Shown here piece by piece: positions 1 through 9,018 of a stretch of DNA of 64,000 bases (positions are counted from its first letter, which is position 1; every line of letters starts with the position of its first letter). The position numbers and the translations under genes are program-made. Source of the stretch: JACCXG01 sp963785755 (lineage in GTDB: Bacteria; Acidobacteriota; Vicinamibacteria; Vicinamibacterales; 2-12-FULL-66-21). The stretch lies in contig CAWAXG010000039.1 of assembly GCA_963785755.1 (NCBI GenBank), forward strand, positions 186,001 through 250,000, in the 5' to 3' direction. The notes under the pieces were generated by a model that saw only the letters and a program-made list of their open reading frames with translations, made no database searches and had not been told where the DNA came from.

Positions 1-2
1 CG

Positions 3-680
3 ACGGCCGCAACCTCTGGTGCCGCGTATTTCGCGCCTGCGTATACGAGCGACGAGCCGCTCCGCCGGCGAGCCAGAGCCCTTCAGGATGGTGACGCGCC
101 CAACGCGATCTGGGAGATCGCATCGGTCGAGCCGGGGATCGACCTCAATCCGGACGCGCCATCAGGCTGGATGCCGGTGACCACGGCGGCAACTGGTCTG
201 TCGGTGCCCTGGGGCCGTTACGCCTACCCCTTCGTTTTCCGCACCACGGGACCTGCGCTGGGACCCGCTCCAGCGACCCTGGCGCCGCTCGTGGTGAAGC
301 CACTCGCCGACGGCATCCAGGTGACCCTGTCCGTCGTCCCGCGCGAGCCAGGGCTTGTGGCGAGCTTCGTGTTGCCGGCGGGGGTCGTGCCGGCCCGGTC
401 GAGCTTGCCCGGTGTGGTCGCGCTCGGACGATGGACGGCTTCGTACGTGGCCGTGCCGCCCGACGGCGTCGTGTTCGACGCCAGCTTCCGCGGAGCGGTT
501 GCCGACGGATTGCGGGAGACGCGCGTGAAGATCAGTTCGGCCCGCTTCCCGGGCGGCAGCGGCTGGCAGAGGCTGCCCTCGTGGATGCCCCAGGAGACCG
601 CCGTCTGGTCAGGCGAGGCCGTCTGGATCGTCCCGGTGCCGCCGGCGCCGGCCATTGCTCCCGTTCCTCCGTTACGGTAG
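3..680 (+). CDS. C-terminal part of an unidentified protein (runs in from the window edge)
   Basis: The frame is open from base 3 to the TAG at 678-680 with no stop, so this is the 3' part of a longer gene; the ATG at 171 is probably internal. About 225 residues are visible. They are rich in Pro, Ala and Val and read like beta-sandwich or beta-rich sequence (alternating PVVKPLADGIQVTLSV-type strands) with no catalytic motif I recognise. The tail ends in a Pro-rich stretch (VPVPPAPAIAPVPPLR). One possibility is the C-terminal domain of a membrane-anchored M28-type peptidase, but this is only an impression. The stop codon lies inside the tandem dyad at 671-711. Confidence 0.5.
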   Translation, partial: TAATSGAAYFAPAYTSDEPLRRRARALQDGDAPNAIWEIASVEPGIDLNPDAPSGWMPVTTAATGLSVPWGRYAYPFVFRTTGPALGPAPATLAPLVVKPLADGIQVTLSVVPREPGLVASFVLPAGVVPARSSLPGVVALGRWTASYVAVPPDGVVFDASFRGAVADGLRETRVKISSARFPGGSGWQRLPSWMPQETAVWSGEAVWIVPVPPAPAIAPVPPLR

Positions 681-711
681 TCTACGTAACCGTTACGCAG
701 CCTGACGTAAC
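671..711. promoter_or_regulatory. Two tandem dyads GTTACG-N8-CGTAAC, 21 bp apart
   Basis: GTTACG at 671-676 pairs with CGTAAC at 685-690, and GTTACG at 692-697 pairs with CGTAAC at 706-711. Each dyad has an 8-nt centre and the second copy starts exactly 21 bp after the first, about two helical turns. The second dyad extends to 8 bp (CCGTTACG 690-697 with CGTAACGG 706-713). The array starts inside the end of the upstream gene and finishes 30 bp before the ATPase start. That geometry fits a double operator for a dimeric regulator. A weak structured RNA is the alternative, but there is no U-tract. Confidence 0.45.
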
Positions 712-741
712 GGCTGCAGGGCCAGCAGTCGCGCTGGAACG

Positions 742-1887
742 ATGACAAACCCATTCGTCTATGGCGAGGTCGTGCCTCCGGCCGCCTTCGTGGATCGCGA
801 GGAAGAGCTCGACCGTCTGACCCGCGATCTGATGGCGGGCCAGAAAGTGTTCCTCATCTCGCCGCGCCGCTACGGCAAATCGTCGCTGGTGCGCCAGGCG
901 CTTCGCGCCGCGTCGCGCGGCGGCGCCCTCGTGATCGATCTCACCGTGAGCAGCTACAGCTCCTATGTCGGCTTTCTCGAAGGCTACGCTCGCGCGCTCT
1001 CGTCCATGGAGAAGCAGACCAGCCGCGCGGTGGCCTGGCTGCGCGACGCGCTCGGGACGGTGAAACCGGAAGTGAGAATCGAGACGTCCGGCGCGGGCCG
1101 CTCGGAGGTTGCGCTCACGTTCCCGGCGGCCAGAACCGAGCGGGATGTGTCCCGTCTGGCTCAGGAAGTCTTCGCGCTGCCCGGCCGAATCGCCGAGAGC
1201 CGGCGCCGCAAGCTGGCGATCGCACTGGACGAGTTCCAGGCCATCGGCGCCTTCAACGGCGGCAGCGTCGAGCATGCGCTTCGCGCCGCGGTCCAGCATC
1301 AGCGCGACGTCGGCTACGTGTTCTCGGGCTCCGAGCCGGCGCTGATGGAACGGATGCTCGGACGCAACCGGCCGTTCTACAAGGCCGGTCCGGTCATGCG
1401 CCTGGGCCGCATTCCCGCCGATCGGTTCGCGCCGTTTCTCGAAGCGCGCTTCCGCGCCAGCGGCATGAAACCGGCCGCCGGACTCGGCGGCGCCATCGTG
1501 GAGCTGGCCGGCAACCTGCCCTACGATGTGCAGCGGCTCGCACACGAGCTCTGGGACGACGTGCGGGCGGATGGCCGGCGGACCGCCGGACTCGAGGATC
1601 TCCATGCGACGCTGCACCGTCTGCTCGGCGAGCACGAGACGCTGTTCGAGGCGACCTGGCAGCGCCTGACGCTCGCGCAGCGGGCGGCGCTGCGCGCGGC
1701 GGTCCTCGAAGAGGGCCGCGAGCTCCTGTCCGCCGAGACGAGAGGGCGATACCGGCTGAGCGGAGCCTCGACGGTGCAGGCATCGCTCGCCGCGCTGGTG
1801 CGCGAAGACATCCTCGCGCGTGACGGCGACCGCTACGTTGTCGTCGACTCGCTGCTGCGCGAATGGGTCGCGCGGCGTACTTTCTGA
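742..1887 (+). CDS. AAA ATPase of the archaeal-type ATPase_2 family
   Basis: This 381-aa protein begins NPFVYGEVVPPAAFVDREEEL, the usual opening of small ATPases that reload or remodel partners (ATPase_2/STAND-like). The P-loop is the family's unusual form PRRYGKSS (about residues 42-49), and Walker B is LAIALDEFQAI (about 157-167). The C-terminal third (ARGRYRLSG..., repeated Leu/Ala helices) resembles a winged-helix domain that reads the bound partner. No transmembrane segment or nuclease domain is visible. The start is the ATG 30 bp after the tandem dyad. The next gene begins within a few bases of its stop, so the two may be co-transcribed, but no functional link to a transporter is evident. 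Partner and cellular role are unknown. Confidence 0.75.
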   Translation: MTNPFVYGEVVPPAAFVDREEELDRLTRDLMAGQKVFLISPRRYGKSSLVRQALRAASRGGALVIDLTVSSYSSYVGFLEGYARALSSMEKQTSRAVAWLRDALGTVKPEVRIETSGAGRSEVALTFPAARTERDVSRLAQEVFALPGRIAESRRRKLAIALDEFQAIGAFNGGSVEHALRAAVQHQRDVGYVFSGSEPALMERMLGRNRPFYKAGPVMRLGRIPADRFAPFLEARFRASGMKPAAGLGGAIVELAGNLPYDVQRLAHELWDDVRADGRRTAGLEDLHATLHRLLGEHETLFEATWQRLTLAQRAALRAAVLEEGRELLSAETRGRYRLSGASTVQASLAALVREDILARDGDRYVVVDSLLREWVARRTF

Positions 1888-1888
1888 A

Positions 1889-3226
1889 TTGCCGACATTG
1901 CCGACACCGGCCGGATTCCTTCACCGCCTCGGACTGGGCCGCCCGGATCTGCGTGCCTGGGCGATGTACGACTGGGCGAACTCCGCGGTCCAGACGACGA
2001 TCATCGCCGCGGTCTTTCCCATCTACTACCAGAAGGTCGCGGCCGCCGGACAACCCGAGGCCGTGTCCATGAGCCGCTTCGCCTGGGCCACGACGATTGC
2101 CATCCTCATCGTCGCGATCGTCGCGCCGCTGCTCGGCGCGATCGCCGACTACACCGCGATCAAGAAGAAGCTGCTCGGCGTGTTCGTGGCCATCGGCGCT
2201 GTTGCCTGTGCCGCGATGTACGGGATTGGCCCTGGCGACTGGAAGCTGGCCCTGGTCCTCTTCGTGATCGTGAACGTCGGCGTGGCCGGAAGCATCGTGT
2301 TCTACGAGTCGCTCCTGCCGCACCTGGTGGAGGAAAAGGATCTGGATCGCGTCTCGTCGGCCGGCTACGCGATCGGCTATCTCGGCGGTGGAACGCTCCT
2401 CGCCATCAATCTCCTCATGATCCAGAAGCCGGCGCTGTTCGGCATTCCCGATGCCGGCGCCGGCACGCGGCTGGCGTTGTCCAGCGTCGCCATCTGGTGG
2501 GTCGTCTTCTCCATCCCGCTGTTCCGGAAGGTGCCGGAACCGGCGGTCCGTCTCGAACGCGACGAGCGTGCCGGCGACAACGCGTTTGTCACAGGCGTCC
2601 GCCGTCTCTCCGAGACCTTTCACGAGCTGCGCCGCTACCGGAACGCGTTCATCCTGCTGCTGGCCTTCCTGCTCTACAACGATGGCATCCAGACGATGAT
2701 CAGGATGGCCACGATCTATGGAACGGGGATCGGCCTGCCGGAGAGCGCGATGATCACGGCGCTCCTGCTGACGCAGTTCATCGGGGTGCCGTGCGCGTTC
2801 GTGTTCGGCTGGATTGCACAGCGCATCGGCGCCAAGACCGCCGTGTTCGGCGGCCTGGCCGTCTACGTGCTCATCACGATTCTCGGCTACTTCATGAGAA
2901 CCGCCGTGCACTTCTTCGCGCTGGCGATCCTCGTCGGCATGGTGCAGGGAGGCACGCAGGCGCTCAGCCGATCGCTCTTCGCCAGCATGATCCCGCGCCA
3001 CAAGTCGTCGGAGTTCTTTGCATTCTTCAGCGTCTTCGAACGATATGCGGGTGTGCTGGGCCCGGCGATTTTCGCCTTCGTCGTCGAGCGCAGCGGCTCG
3101 GGCCGCAGCGCCATCCTGGCGGTCGCGGTGTTCTTCGTCATCGGCGCGGCGATTCTGGCGTTCGTGAACGTCGACGACGGGCGTCGCGCGGCTCGCGCCG
3201 CCGAGGCCGAGCTCACCGCTGCGTGA
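1889..3226 (+). CDS. MFS transporter, UMF1 (Atg22-like) family
   Basis: An integral inner-membrane protein of about 445 aa with roughly 12 hydrophobic segments. The N-terminal signature DLRAWAMYDWANSAVQTTII, followed by AAVFPIYYQ, is diagnostic of the UMF1/Atg22 branch of the major facilitator superfamily. In eukaryotes this branch exports amino acids from vacuoles; bacterial substrates are not established. The frame is open upstream to an ATG at 1820 inside the ATPase gene, but those extra residues (Cys/Ser/Arg-rich) look like frame shadow. I therefore prefer a TTG at 1889 or 1898, immediately after the ATPase stop at 1887. The next gene starts 1 bp after its stop, so transporter and acyltransferase are probably translated together. 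Confidence 0.8.
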   Translation: MPTLPTPAGFLHRLGLGRPDLRAWAMYDWANSAVQTTIIAAVFPIYYQKVAAAGQPEAVSMSRFAWATTIAILIVAIVAPLLGAIADYTAIKKKLLGVFVAIGAVACAAMYGIGPGDWKLALVLFVIVNVGVAGSIVFYESLLPHLVEEKDLDRVSSAGYAIGYLGGGTLLAINLLMIQKPALFGIPDAGAGTRLALSSVAIWWVVFSIPLFRKVPEPAVRLERDERAGDNAFVTGVRRLSETFHELRRYRNAFILLLAFLLYNDGIQTMIRMATIYGTGIGLPESAMITALLLTQFIGVPCAFVFGWIAQRIGAKTAVFGGLAVYVLITILGYFMRTAVHFFALAILVGMVQGGTQALSRSLFASMIPRHKSSEFFAFFSVFERYAGVLGPAIFAFVVERSGSGRSAILAVAVFFVIGAAILAFVNVDDGRRAARAAEAELTAA

Positions 3227-3227
3227 G

Positions 3228-4565
3228 ATGAGCGCCGCGCCGATCATCCGGTGGCTCGCGCGAACCGTGACGCAAGTCTTCTACCGCGTGGATCAGGCTG
3301 GCCACGTGCCACCGTCTGGCGCGGTGCTGCTGCTGCCGAATCATCCGAACTCTCTGCTCGATCCAGCCATCGTCTGGGCAACCTCGGGCCGGGACGTCAG
3401 ATTCCTCGCAAAATCCACGCTCTTCGGCACGCCGCTTGGACCCGTGCTCAGGGCCGCCGGGGCGATCCCGGTGTACCGGCGCCACGACCAGGGGGTCGAC
3501 ACCTCGCGCAACGCGGAAACGTTCGAGGCGGTCGACCGCGCGTTCTCTGACGGCGAAGCGATATGCATCTTTCCGGAGGGCATCAGCCATTCGACGGGCC
3601 GGCTCGAGACGCTCAGAACCGGCGCGGCGCGAATGGCGATCGGCGCCGAGCGCCGCACCATCCCGGTGCAGCTCGTGCCCGTCGGGCTCAATTTCGATCG
3701 AAAGACTGCGTTCCGATCGCGGGTCACGGTCCTCTACGGTCAGCCGTTTTCTGCTCGTGATCTCGCCGGGACGGAGGAGCGGGAAGCGGTCCGGCTGCTC
3801 ACCGAGCGGATCGCGGAACAGATGCGGCGTCTGCTGGTCGAGGCGGATCCCAAGACCGACGCGGCGATGGTGAAACGGGTCGAGCGCCTGTACTCGGCGG
3901 CGCGAGGGAGACCGCGCAGCCCCGAGGAGCGCATCGCGCGAGGGCGCGCGATTGCGACCGGCATCGAGAAGCTCAGGGAATCGGACGGCGCGACCTACAT
4001 GCAGCTTGCCATGCGGCTGCAGCGGTACGATCAACGTTTGCGCCGCTTCGGGCTGCGCGACAGTCATCTCGACTGGGACATCTCGACGCGCGCCGCGCTC
4101 GCGTTCCTCGCGCGCGAGGGTGTGGCAGCGATCGTCATGCTGCCCGTCGCGCTGGCAGGGCTCGCGATCTTCTGGGTTCCCTATCACGTGACCGGCTGGA
4201 TCGCCCGGCGTCTGACCAGCGAGCGGGACGTCGCGGCGACCGCGAAGGTTTTCGCGGGCACGGTGGTCTATGCGCTCTGGGTCGCGGCGATCGTGACTGC
4301 GGTCTGGCGTCTCTTCGGGATGACGGCCGGAATATGGGCTGCCGCCGCGGTGCCGCTGCTCGCCCTTGCCGGGCTGTTCGCGATCGAGCGCGAAGCGGCC
4401 GTCATCGAAACGGCAAAATCCTGGCTCCTGCTGCGGCGGGCCAGGCACCAGTCGAGAGCGAGATTGAAGCAGGCGCGCTCCGAGCTCGCCCGGATGCTCG
4501 ATCAGGTGTACGAGTGGCTCAGCGCAGAAACGCCCGGGCCGGCGGCCGCGCAAAAGCCGCGTTGA
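3228..4565 (+). CDS. PlsC-type lysophospholipid acyltransferase with C-terminal membrane region
   Basis: This 445-aa protein has the 1-acylglycerol-3-phosphate acyltransferase fold in its first half. The catalytic block is NHPNSLLDP (about residues 37-45), a variant spacing (H-x5-D) typical of one PlsC subgroup rather than the usual H-x4-D. The FPEGISHS block near residue 113 contacts the glycerol-phosphate substrate. The second half has an Arg-rich linker and then two to three hydrophobic segments (about 300-400), which would anchor it to the inner membrane. It probably acylates a lysophospholipid. It follows the UMF1 transporter with a 1-bp gap. Its last 47 bases overlap the convergent TPR gene. 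Confidence 0.8.
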   Translation: MSAAPIIRWLARTVTQVFYRVDQAGHVPPSGAVLLLPNHPNSLLDPAIVWATSGRDVRFLAKSTLFGTPLGPVLRAAGAIPVYRRHDQGVDTSRNAETFEAVDRAFSDGEAICIFPEGISHSTGRLETLRTGAARMAIGAERRTIPVQLVPVGLNFDRKTAFRSRVTVLYGQPFSARDLAGTEEREAVRLLTERIAEQMRRLLVEADPKTDAAMVKRVERLYSAARGRPRSPEERIARGRAIATGIEKLRESDGATYMQLAMRLQRYDQRLRRFGLRDSHLDWDISTRAALAFLAREGVAAIVMLPVALAGLAIFWVPYHVTGWIARRLTSERDVAATAKVFAGTVVYALWVAAIVTAVWRLFGMTAGIWAAAAVPLLALAGLFAIEREAAVIETAKSWLLLRRARHQSRARLKQARSELARMLDQVYEWLSAETPGPAAAQKPR

Positions 4566-5418
4566 TGCTGTGTGCAGGCGAGGCCAGGACCTTGCGATAG
4601 TACTCCGCGGCTTTCTCGCGGTCGCCGCGCCTCTGATAGGCCTGCGCGATCATGCCGAGCACGAACGGATCGTTCTGGTCGCCCTTCAGCAACTCATCGA
4701 TCGCCGTCTGGTAGTCCTTGGCGTAGTACGCGATGTAGCCAAGCAGGTACGGATGAAAGGGGCGCTGGTTCTCGTTGACGCCCTTGTCGAACGCGGCCTT
4801 CGCCGCCGCGGCGTGCTGATCCGCCGCCGCCTTGTTGCCGCGGCGCGCCGCGATGCGGCCAAGCGCGTTGTGCCAGCGCATTTCCCAGAGCGCGGCTTGC
4901 GCAGCCGGCAGGCCCGGGATCTTCTTCGCCATCTCGTATCCGGTGGTGTACCACTCCTCGGCCTTCTGCAGGTTCCCCGATTCCAGATAGATCCGCGCCA
5001 GCCCGTTGGCCAGCCCGGCGGCGCCCGCGCGATTGTCTGACTGGACTTCGGCGTCGAACGCGCGCTGGTAGTAGCGCGCCGCCTCGTCCGGCTTCGACTC
5101 GAAGGCATACGAGATTCCCAACGCCGTCAGCGCGGTATTGCGCTCCTCGTCGGACGCCAGCTTGACCGCTTCCTCGAAATGCGTGCGCGCGGCCGGATGA
5201 CTCCCCTGCAGGTCGAGCGCGCGGCCGAGGAAGAGGCGCGCATCGAAAGAGCGTGGGGCGACCGCGACAATCTTCTCGAGCGTTGCAATCGCCCCGGGCA
5301 GATCGGACGGGATCAGCTTTTCGGCCGCCTGAAGCTGAGCCGTAACGTCGGGCTGGGCGAACGCCGGCATCGCGGCGGCAACCATCCCGGCGATGCAGAT
5401 GATGCGGAGGTAGCGCAT
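4519..5418 (-). CDS. Secreted tetratricopeptide-repeat protein
   Basis: A 299-aa protein starting at the ATG at 5416-5418, where a clean signal peptide begins (MRYLRIICIAGMVAAAMPAFA, cut before QPD). The longer open frame upstream lacks such a feature. Mature sequence is a series of TPR-like helical pairs: DARLFLGRALDLQGSHPAAR, ALGISYAFESKPDEAARYYQ, EKAEEWY-like units and a final IAQAYQRRGDREKAAEYYRK. TPRs mediate protein contacts; here it would act in the periplasm or as an exported scaffold. It stands alone on the minus strand. The C-terminus overlaps the end of the convergent acyltransferase by 47 nt. Confidence 0.8.
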   Translation of the reverse strand: MRYLRIICIAGMVAAAMPAFAQPDVTAQLQAAEKLIPSDLPGAIATLEKIVAVAPRSFDARLFLGRALDLQGSHPAARTHFEEAVKLASDEERNTALTALGISYAFESKPDEAARYYQRAFDAEVQSDNRAGAAGLANGLARIYLESGNLQKAEEWYTTGYEMAKKIPGLPAAQAALWEMRWHNALGRIAARRGNKAAADQHAAAAKAAFDKGVNENQRPFHPYLLGYIAYYAKDYQTAIDELLKGDQNDPFVLGMIAQAYQRRGDREKAAEYYRKVLASPAHSINAAFARPPARAFLR

Positions 5419-5495
5419 ACCGCAGATTGTATGGCACGGCCGACCGCGGAAGCCCCGGTCTTGGAGGTTCGCCACCCGCAGGATAGGCTCAGCGC

Positions 5496-6956
5496 ATGCT
5501 GCTCTCGGTCCTCGCCGCCGGTTTCACTGTCCAGGGCGCCGATCGCGATGTGACGTCAATCACCGACGACAGCCGGAAGGTGACTGCGGGTGGACTTTTT
5601 GTGGCCGTGTCGGGGACGGCCGAGGATGGGCACGCATACATTCACGACGCGCTCCGCCGCGGCGCCCGCGTCATCGTCGCCGAGCGGATCGAGAGCCTGC
5701 CGGACACGGTTGCACGCATCGAGGTGCGCGATTCACGCAAGGCTCTCGCGATGCTGGCCGCGCGGTTCTACGGTGCGCCCGGCAGCGAGCTCGAGCTCGT
5801 TGGCTTCACCGGCACGTTCGGAAAAACGAGCACGAGCGAAGTCCTGCGGTCGCTGCTCTCGGCTGCCGGGGGAAGGCCGGGTGTCCTGGGATCCCTCGGC
5901 GCAAGGTATCAGGACTTCCGCGATGCGGACACGTCACTGACCACGCCCGCACCCGTCGAGCTGCATCGGGCACTGCGCGGGCTGCGCGATGCCGGCGCCG
6001 GCACCGTGATCATGGAGGTGACCAGTCACGCGCTGCGCATGCAGCGCGTAGCTGGTCTGACCTTCAGCGGCGGCCTGCTCGCCGCGATCAAGCCGGGGGA
6101 ACACACCGATTTCCATCGCACCTACGAGGACTATCTCGCCGCGAAACGCCTGTTCCTCGACTATCTCGCCCCGGACGCGACGCTCGCCTATGACGATGAC
6201 AATCGTGGCGCGAGAGAGCTGGCGGCGGCGCGTCAGAGTGGACGTTCGGTCGGATTCTCGCTCGACGGCCGCTCGACCGATCTCGTCTTCGCGGACGTCA
6301 CGCTCGATGCGTCAGGCGCCAGCTTCTCGATCGACGGTCCGCTTGCAGGCGGACGGCATCAGCTGTCGAGCGCCCTGCTCGGGACGGGCCACCTGAGGAA
6401 CGTTGCGCTGGCGCTCACCTACGGGCTCGCCCGCGGGATCGACCTGGCCAGCGCATCGAAGGTCCTCGCGTCGCTGCAGCCCCTGCCCCGCCGGATGGAG
6501 CGCTATGCCGTGATGGGCCGGACGGTGCTCGACGACACCGCTGCTCATCCGGACAGTTTCCGATCGGTATTCGCGGTAGGTGATCTGCTGCCGCACGAAC
6601 GGCTGATCGTCGTCTACGCCATTCGCGGCAATCGCGGCACCGACATCAACTCGCGCAACACGGAAGCGCTCGCGGATCTGGCGGCCGAGCACTTCGCGGA
6701 TGCGTTGATTGTGACCACATCGAGTGACGCGGCCGCGGACGTCGATCGGGTTTCGCCGGATGAACTGTCGGCCGCCTGCGGGGCGCTTGGGAAGCGCGGG
6801 CGCGAGTTCGTCCTGCATCACAAGCTGAGCGAGGCCGTGGCCGACGCCCTCGATCGCAGCAGGCCCGGCGACCTGATCCTCCTCATCGGCGCCCAGGGGA
6901 TGAATCAGGGCAAGCGCCTGATCCTCAGTTCAGCAGATACTGCCGCACGAACATGA
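5496..6956 (+). CDS. Mur ligase family protein, divergent MurE-like
   Basis: A 486-aa protein with the three-domain layout of Mur ligases. The N-terminal MurE-type uridine-binding region is TDDSRKVTAGGLFVAVSG (about 23-40), and the ATP-binding P-loop is GTFGKTST (106-113). A central block EVTSHALRMQRVAGL resembles MurE's EVSSHAL, and there is a C-terminal ligase domain. Key MurE features differ. The P-loop has Phe where MurE has Asn. The TRDHLDFHG segment reads KPGEHTDFHRT. The DNPR motif that recognises meso-diaminopimelate is absent (TTSSDAAAD in that region). I infer an ATP-dependent amide ligase acting on a UDP-muramyl or other acidic substrate rather than the housekeeping MurE. Its end overlaps the convergent S9 peptidase gene by 32 nt. 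Confidence 0.7.
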   Translation: MLLSVLAAGFTVQGADRDVTSITDDSRKVTAGGLFVAVSGTAEDGHAYIHDALRRGARVIVAERIESLPDTVARIEVRDSRKALAMLAARFYGAPGSELELVGFTGTFGKTSTSEVLRSLLSAAGGRPGVLGSLGARYQDFRDADTSLTTPAPVELHRALRGLRDAGAGTVIMEVTSHALRMQRVAGLTFSGGLLAAIKPGEHTDFHRTYEDYLAAKRLFLDYLAPDATLAYDDDNRGARELAAARQSGRSVGFSLDGRSTDLVFADVTLDASGASFSIDGPLAGGRHQLSSALLGTGHLRNVALALTYGLARGIDLASASKVLASLQPLPRRMERYAVMGRTVLDDTAAHPDSFRSVFAVGDLLPHERLIVVYAIRGNRGTDINSRNTEALADLAAEHFADALIVTTSSDAAADVDRVSPDELSAACGALGKRGREFVLHHKLSEAVADALDRSRPGDLILLIGAQGMNQGKRLILSSADTAART

Positions 6957-8853
6957 TCCACGTGTAGATGCTGAGGTCGTTGGTCGCCGGCGTGAGCTCC
7001 AGGTGACCGGCCTCCTCGAACCGCACGTACCACACCGGCGTTTTCTTCGCTTTCAGCGCCTTGACCATCATCTCCGCCTGCGCGATGGGCACGCGCGTAT
7101 CGCGGGCGCCGGCGGCGATGAACACCGGCATGTTCAGGCTCGCGACGTTGGTCAGCGGCGAGATGCGGGTGAGGAACGCGCGCATGTCGGGGTCCGAGGG
7201 ATCGCCGTACTCGGCGTTGCGATTGGCCTGCCGGGAGAGATCGGTCGATTCGAGGAACGACGGATAGTCGGTGATCCCGAAGGCGGGATTCACGCCTTTG
7301 AGGCGGTCGGGATACGCAATGGCGGAGGCGAGCGCAATGAACCCGCCGTAGCTGGGGCCGGCGATCATCACGCGAGCCTTGTCGAGTGCGGGCTGCCCCG
7401 CGATCCAGTCGAGCAGCGCGCCGATGTCCTTGACCGCGTTCTCGCGAAGGCGTCCGTTGTCGAGCTCCTCGAACGAGCGGCCGAAGCCGGACGAGCCCCG
7501 GATGTTCGGATAGATGACGGCGATTCCGAGCTCGTTGCGGAAATAGTTGCTTCGTCCGATGTTGCGCGGCCGTTCGCGCTCTACCGGCCCGCCGTGGACG
7601 TTGATGATGACCGGCCGGGGGCCCGTGAACCGCGAGGGCGGACGGTAGAGAACGCCCGAGATCTCGAGGCCGTCGAAGCTTTTCCACTTCACGATCTCGG
7701 CGTCCGGAAGCGACTCCGGATTCGCCGCCGCCATCTCGCTCCGGGTCCACTGCTCGGCCCGCCCGTCCGACGTGTCGACCGAATAGACGTCGTTGAAGGT
7801 CCGGGCGCCGGCGACGTTGAACGCCAGCTCGTTGCGTACCGGATGCCATATCAGATCGGTGATGACGCCGGGAGGAAGCGCCGGGACTCTCTTCGACTTG
7901 CCGCTGACGTCGAGCAGGTCGAGCCGCGACGTCGCGCCGAGATCGACGGCCACCGCGATCGTCTTGCCGTCCGGCGAGGGGGCAAACGCCTCGATGACCT
8001 GTTCGGCTGGTGAAAGCGGCTGCCAGTTCCCCTGTGTCAGGCGCCACACGCGCTGCGTCTCGCCGTTGAAGTTGCTGAGCGCGAGCACGTCCTGCCCATC
8101 CGGCGCAAATGCGGCGGTCACCCACCGCGCCGGCCGTCCGCCTTTCGGCGTGAGCAGTGTCTTTGCCCCATCGGGGACGGCCACACGCCAGAGATACGTT
8201 TCAGAGGACGACAGAACCTGGATGGCGAGAATCGCCTTCTCGTCCGGGCTCCACGCGGCAGGGATCCATTGCCCGTCGGATTGCGCGAGCAGCCGATCGC
8301 TCGCGGGGTTGGACGGGTTCATGACGTACAAGTCGCGATTCTTGCCGTCTCTCCTGGTGGAGTCGTAGGCGATCAGGCCGCTGCGAGAGGCGACCGGGAC
8401 ACCGTTGCGGGACTTGCCGTCAGTGAGGAGCGTGATCGCGCCGCTGGCAGCGTCGTATCGGAACAGCTGATTCGCTTCCGCGCCGCGAGCCGTGTCTTTC
8501 TGGAAGACGAAGTAGTCCCCCTTGGGGCCAAACACGCCGGCCGGCCGGGTCGCTACGCCATCGGTGAAGAAGGTGAGCTGGGTGCGGGCGGCGCCGGGGA
8601 ACTTGACCTGATGCAGCTGCGGCACCGCGCCGAGCGTCGTCGCCACGATCATCTGGCGCTCGACTGGATGCCAGGCGACGAGCCGCGCCTGCCTGAACTG
8701 GCCGTACGGCGCAACCGACTCCACCAGGGACATCGGAATCGGCGGCACGCCGTCGAGCGTCACGTTCGACGGAACCGGGAACGTGCGTTCCTGCGGAATC
8801 ATCGTGGCGCTCGACAGCACCACGCACAGCGCACCGAGCAGGATTCGACGCAT
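6925..8853 (-). CDS. Secreted S9 family (prolyl oligopeptidase-type) peptidase
   Basis: A 642-aa exported serine peptidase. Residues 1-20 form a signal peptide. Residues about 45-370 contain repeated PD40/WD40-like blades (HPVERQMIVA, SPDEKAILAI, APDGQDVLAL, SPDGKTIAVA) that make the gating propeller. Residues about 390-640 are the alpha/beta-hydrolase domain. The catalytic triad is visible: Ser501 in GPSYGGF, Asp585 in GARDTRVP and His617 in EEAGHLEL. The oxyanion region NVHGGP is at 418-423. It is expected to cleave oligopeptides in the periplasm or outside the cell. A GGAG ribosome-binding site lies 5-6 nt before the ATG, and a TATAAT -10 element lies about 40 bp upstream. Confidence 0.9.
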   Translation of the reverse strand: MRRILLGALCVVLSSATMIPQERTFPVPSNVTLDGVPPIPMSLVESVAPYGQFRQARLVAWHPVERQMIVATTLGAVPQLHQVKFPGAARTQLTFFTDGVATRPAGVFGPKGDYFVFQKDTARGAEANQLFRYDAASGAITLLTDGKSRNGVPVASRSGLIAYDSTRRDGKNRDLYVMNPSNPASDRLLAQSDGQWIPAAWSPDEKAILAIQVLSSSETYLWRVAVPDGAKTLLTPKGGRPARWVTAAFAPDGQDVLALSNFNGETQRVWRLTQGNWQPLSPAEQVIEAFAPSPDGKTIAVAVDLGATSRLDLLDVSGKSKRVPALPPGVITDLIWHPVRNELAFNVAGARTFNDVYSVDTSDGRAEQWTRSEMAAANPESLPDAEIVKWKSFDGLEISGVLYRPPSRFTGPRPVIINVHGGPVERERPRNIGRSNYFRNELGIAVIYPNIRGSSGFGRSFEELDNGRLRENAVKDIGALLDWIAGQPALDKARVMIAGPSYGGFIALASAIAYPDRLKGVNPAFGITDYPSFLESTDLSRQANRNAEYGDPSDPDMRAFLTRISPLTNVASLNMPVFIAAGARDTRVPIAQAEMMVKALKAKKTPVWYVRFEEAGHLELTPATNDLSIYTWIMFVRQYLLN

Positions 8854-8891
8854 CGAAGCTCCGCAAATTACTGAAAATAAGGAGAATTCTG

Positions 8892-8897
8892 ATTATA
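8892..8897 (-). promoter_or_regulatory. -10 element of the S9 peptidase gene
   Basis: On the minus strand the hexamer is TATAAT, a perfect sigma70-type -10 box, in the only AT-rich stretch between the divergent peptidase and epimerase genes. A transcript would start near 8884, giving a leader of about 30 nt that carries the GGAG ribosome-binding site. No good -35 hexamer is seen at 17 bp, so the promoter may need an activator. Confidence 0.5.
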
Positions 8898-9018
8898 GTG
8901 CAAACTTCCTGGACACGCCGTCCGTCCAATCACCGGGACGCGATGGGATGGCAGCGATGTGGGAGCTTGAATCCAGGGGCAATCACCACCTGGCGCTACT
9001 GATCGCGAGGCGGCGCGC

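Noticed and set aside
682..3247. Long minus-strand open frames (317 and 617 aa) opposite the ATPase and MFS genes
   Set aside because: Their sequences are Arg/His/Asp/Gln-rich with no family motif and mirror well-supported plus-strand genes; they are GC-rich frame shadows.
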